Part shown: positions 63,608-64,000 of the stretch, piece by piece
Position numbering within the stretch: the stretch's first letter is position 1
How the letters are laid out: the number at the start of each line of letters is the position of its first letter
NCBI RefSeq assembly: GCF_041296385.1
Contig: NC_091033.1
Span: 16,016,501-16,080,500, forward strand
DNA from: Aphelocoma coerulescens
Taxonomy: Eukaryota > Chordata > Aves > Passeriformes > Corvidae
DNA length: 64,000 nt
Direction of reading: 5' to 3'
Notes under the pieces: model-generated
Seen by the model: only the letters and a program-made list of their open reading frames with translations
What the model was told of the DNA's origin: nothing
Database searches by the model: none
Position numbers and translations under genes: made by a program

Positions 63608-64000
63608 GTAAGTTCTTTGCTATTGTGTGTGTTGTGACCTGAAAATTTCATGTTCACATCTCCAGTTGTATTGACCTGGCAGCCAAATGGAGGCACAAAG
63701 TATTGCCCATCCTGGTTATCTTTGGCAGAAAAATATGTCTACTCAAAAAACAGAGCTGATAGCACAGGCTGGTGTAACAAACTCAAGGCCATTGCCTTTT
63801 TGCTTCCATGGATGTGCAGCACAAGCCACTGTACTTTTGTGGATCTAGTTGAAAAATCACTTTGAATGATGTCCAGTCTAGGAAACACTTACTTGCATTC
63901 TTTTGAGGAGTGCAAATTATACATGTAACTGTCATATTAAAGTTAAAAAATATACTGTATAATGCCACAGTATATAATTATTGGTGAACATTGAAGTCAC
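63608..64000 (+). other. SULF2: Start of SULF2 intron 7 (runs off the window)
   Basis: A GTAAGT donor followed by AT-rich intronic sequence to the window edge. No further exon is visible. Confidence 0.85.

Overview
This window is vertebrate, most likely avian, nuclear DNA. It is AT-rich, has one sharp CpG island, and carries a single multi-exon gene with long introns and consensus GT-AG splice sites. Three fragments look like CR1 LINE 3' ends. One element has a tRNA-Ile-like head joined to a CR1-type tail, the architecture of the bird SINE known as TguSINE1, which is associated with the passerine lineage. I infer a bird, possibly a passerine; species is not determined.

The only gene I can support is the 5' part of SULF2, which encodes an extracellular heparan sulfate 6-O-endosulfatase, on the + strand. 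A CpG island at about 33790-34760 is the promoter and holds a predicted untranslated first exon whose best donor is at 34262. Six coding exons follow: 40032-40278 (ATG at 40104), 46391-46630, 54851-55002, 58329-58498, 61322-61472 and 63432-63607. All junctions keep phase, and together they encode residues 1-354 plus two bases of codon 355: signal peptide, metal-binding Asp pair, formylglycine Cys88 motif and the Asp317-His318 motif. The rest of the catalytic domain, the hydrophilic basic domain and the C-terminus lie beyond the right edge.

The first 33.7 kb upstream is gene-free as far as I can tell. It holds the SINE, two CR1 fragments, simple repeats, an exact 40-bp tandem duplication and several short perfect inverted repeats. 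The open reading frames there (mostly 60-130 codons) look like chance frames. The introns are also mostly featureless, with low-complexity tracts, one possible CR1 remnant and a few locally GC-enriched islets.

No new multi-gene system is present. The points most worth checking are the tRNA/CR1 composite element, a uORF in the predicted leader whose stop is also the in-frame stop ahead of the SULF2 start, a Met for Thr change next to a catalytic metal motif, and a phase-compatible intronic ORF in intron 2 that could be an alternative first coding exon.
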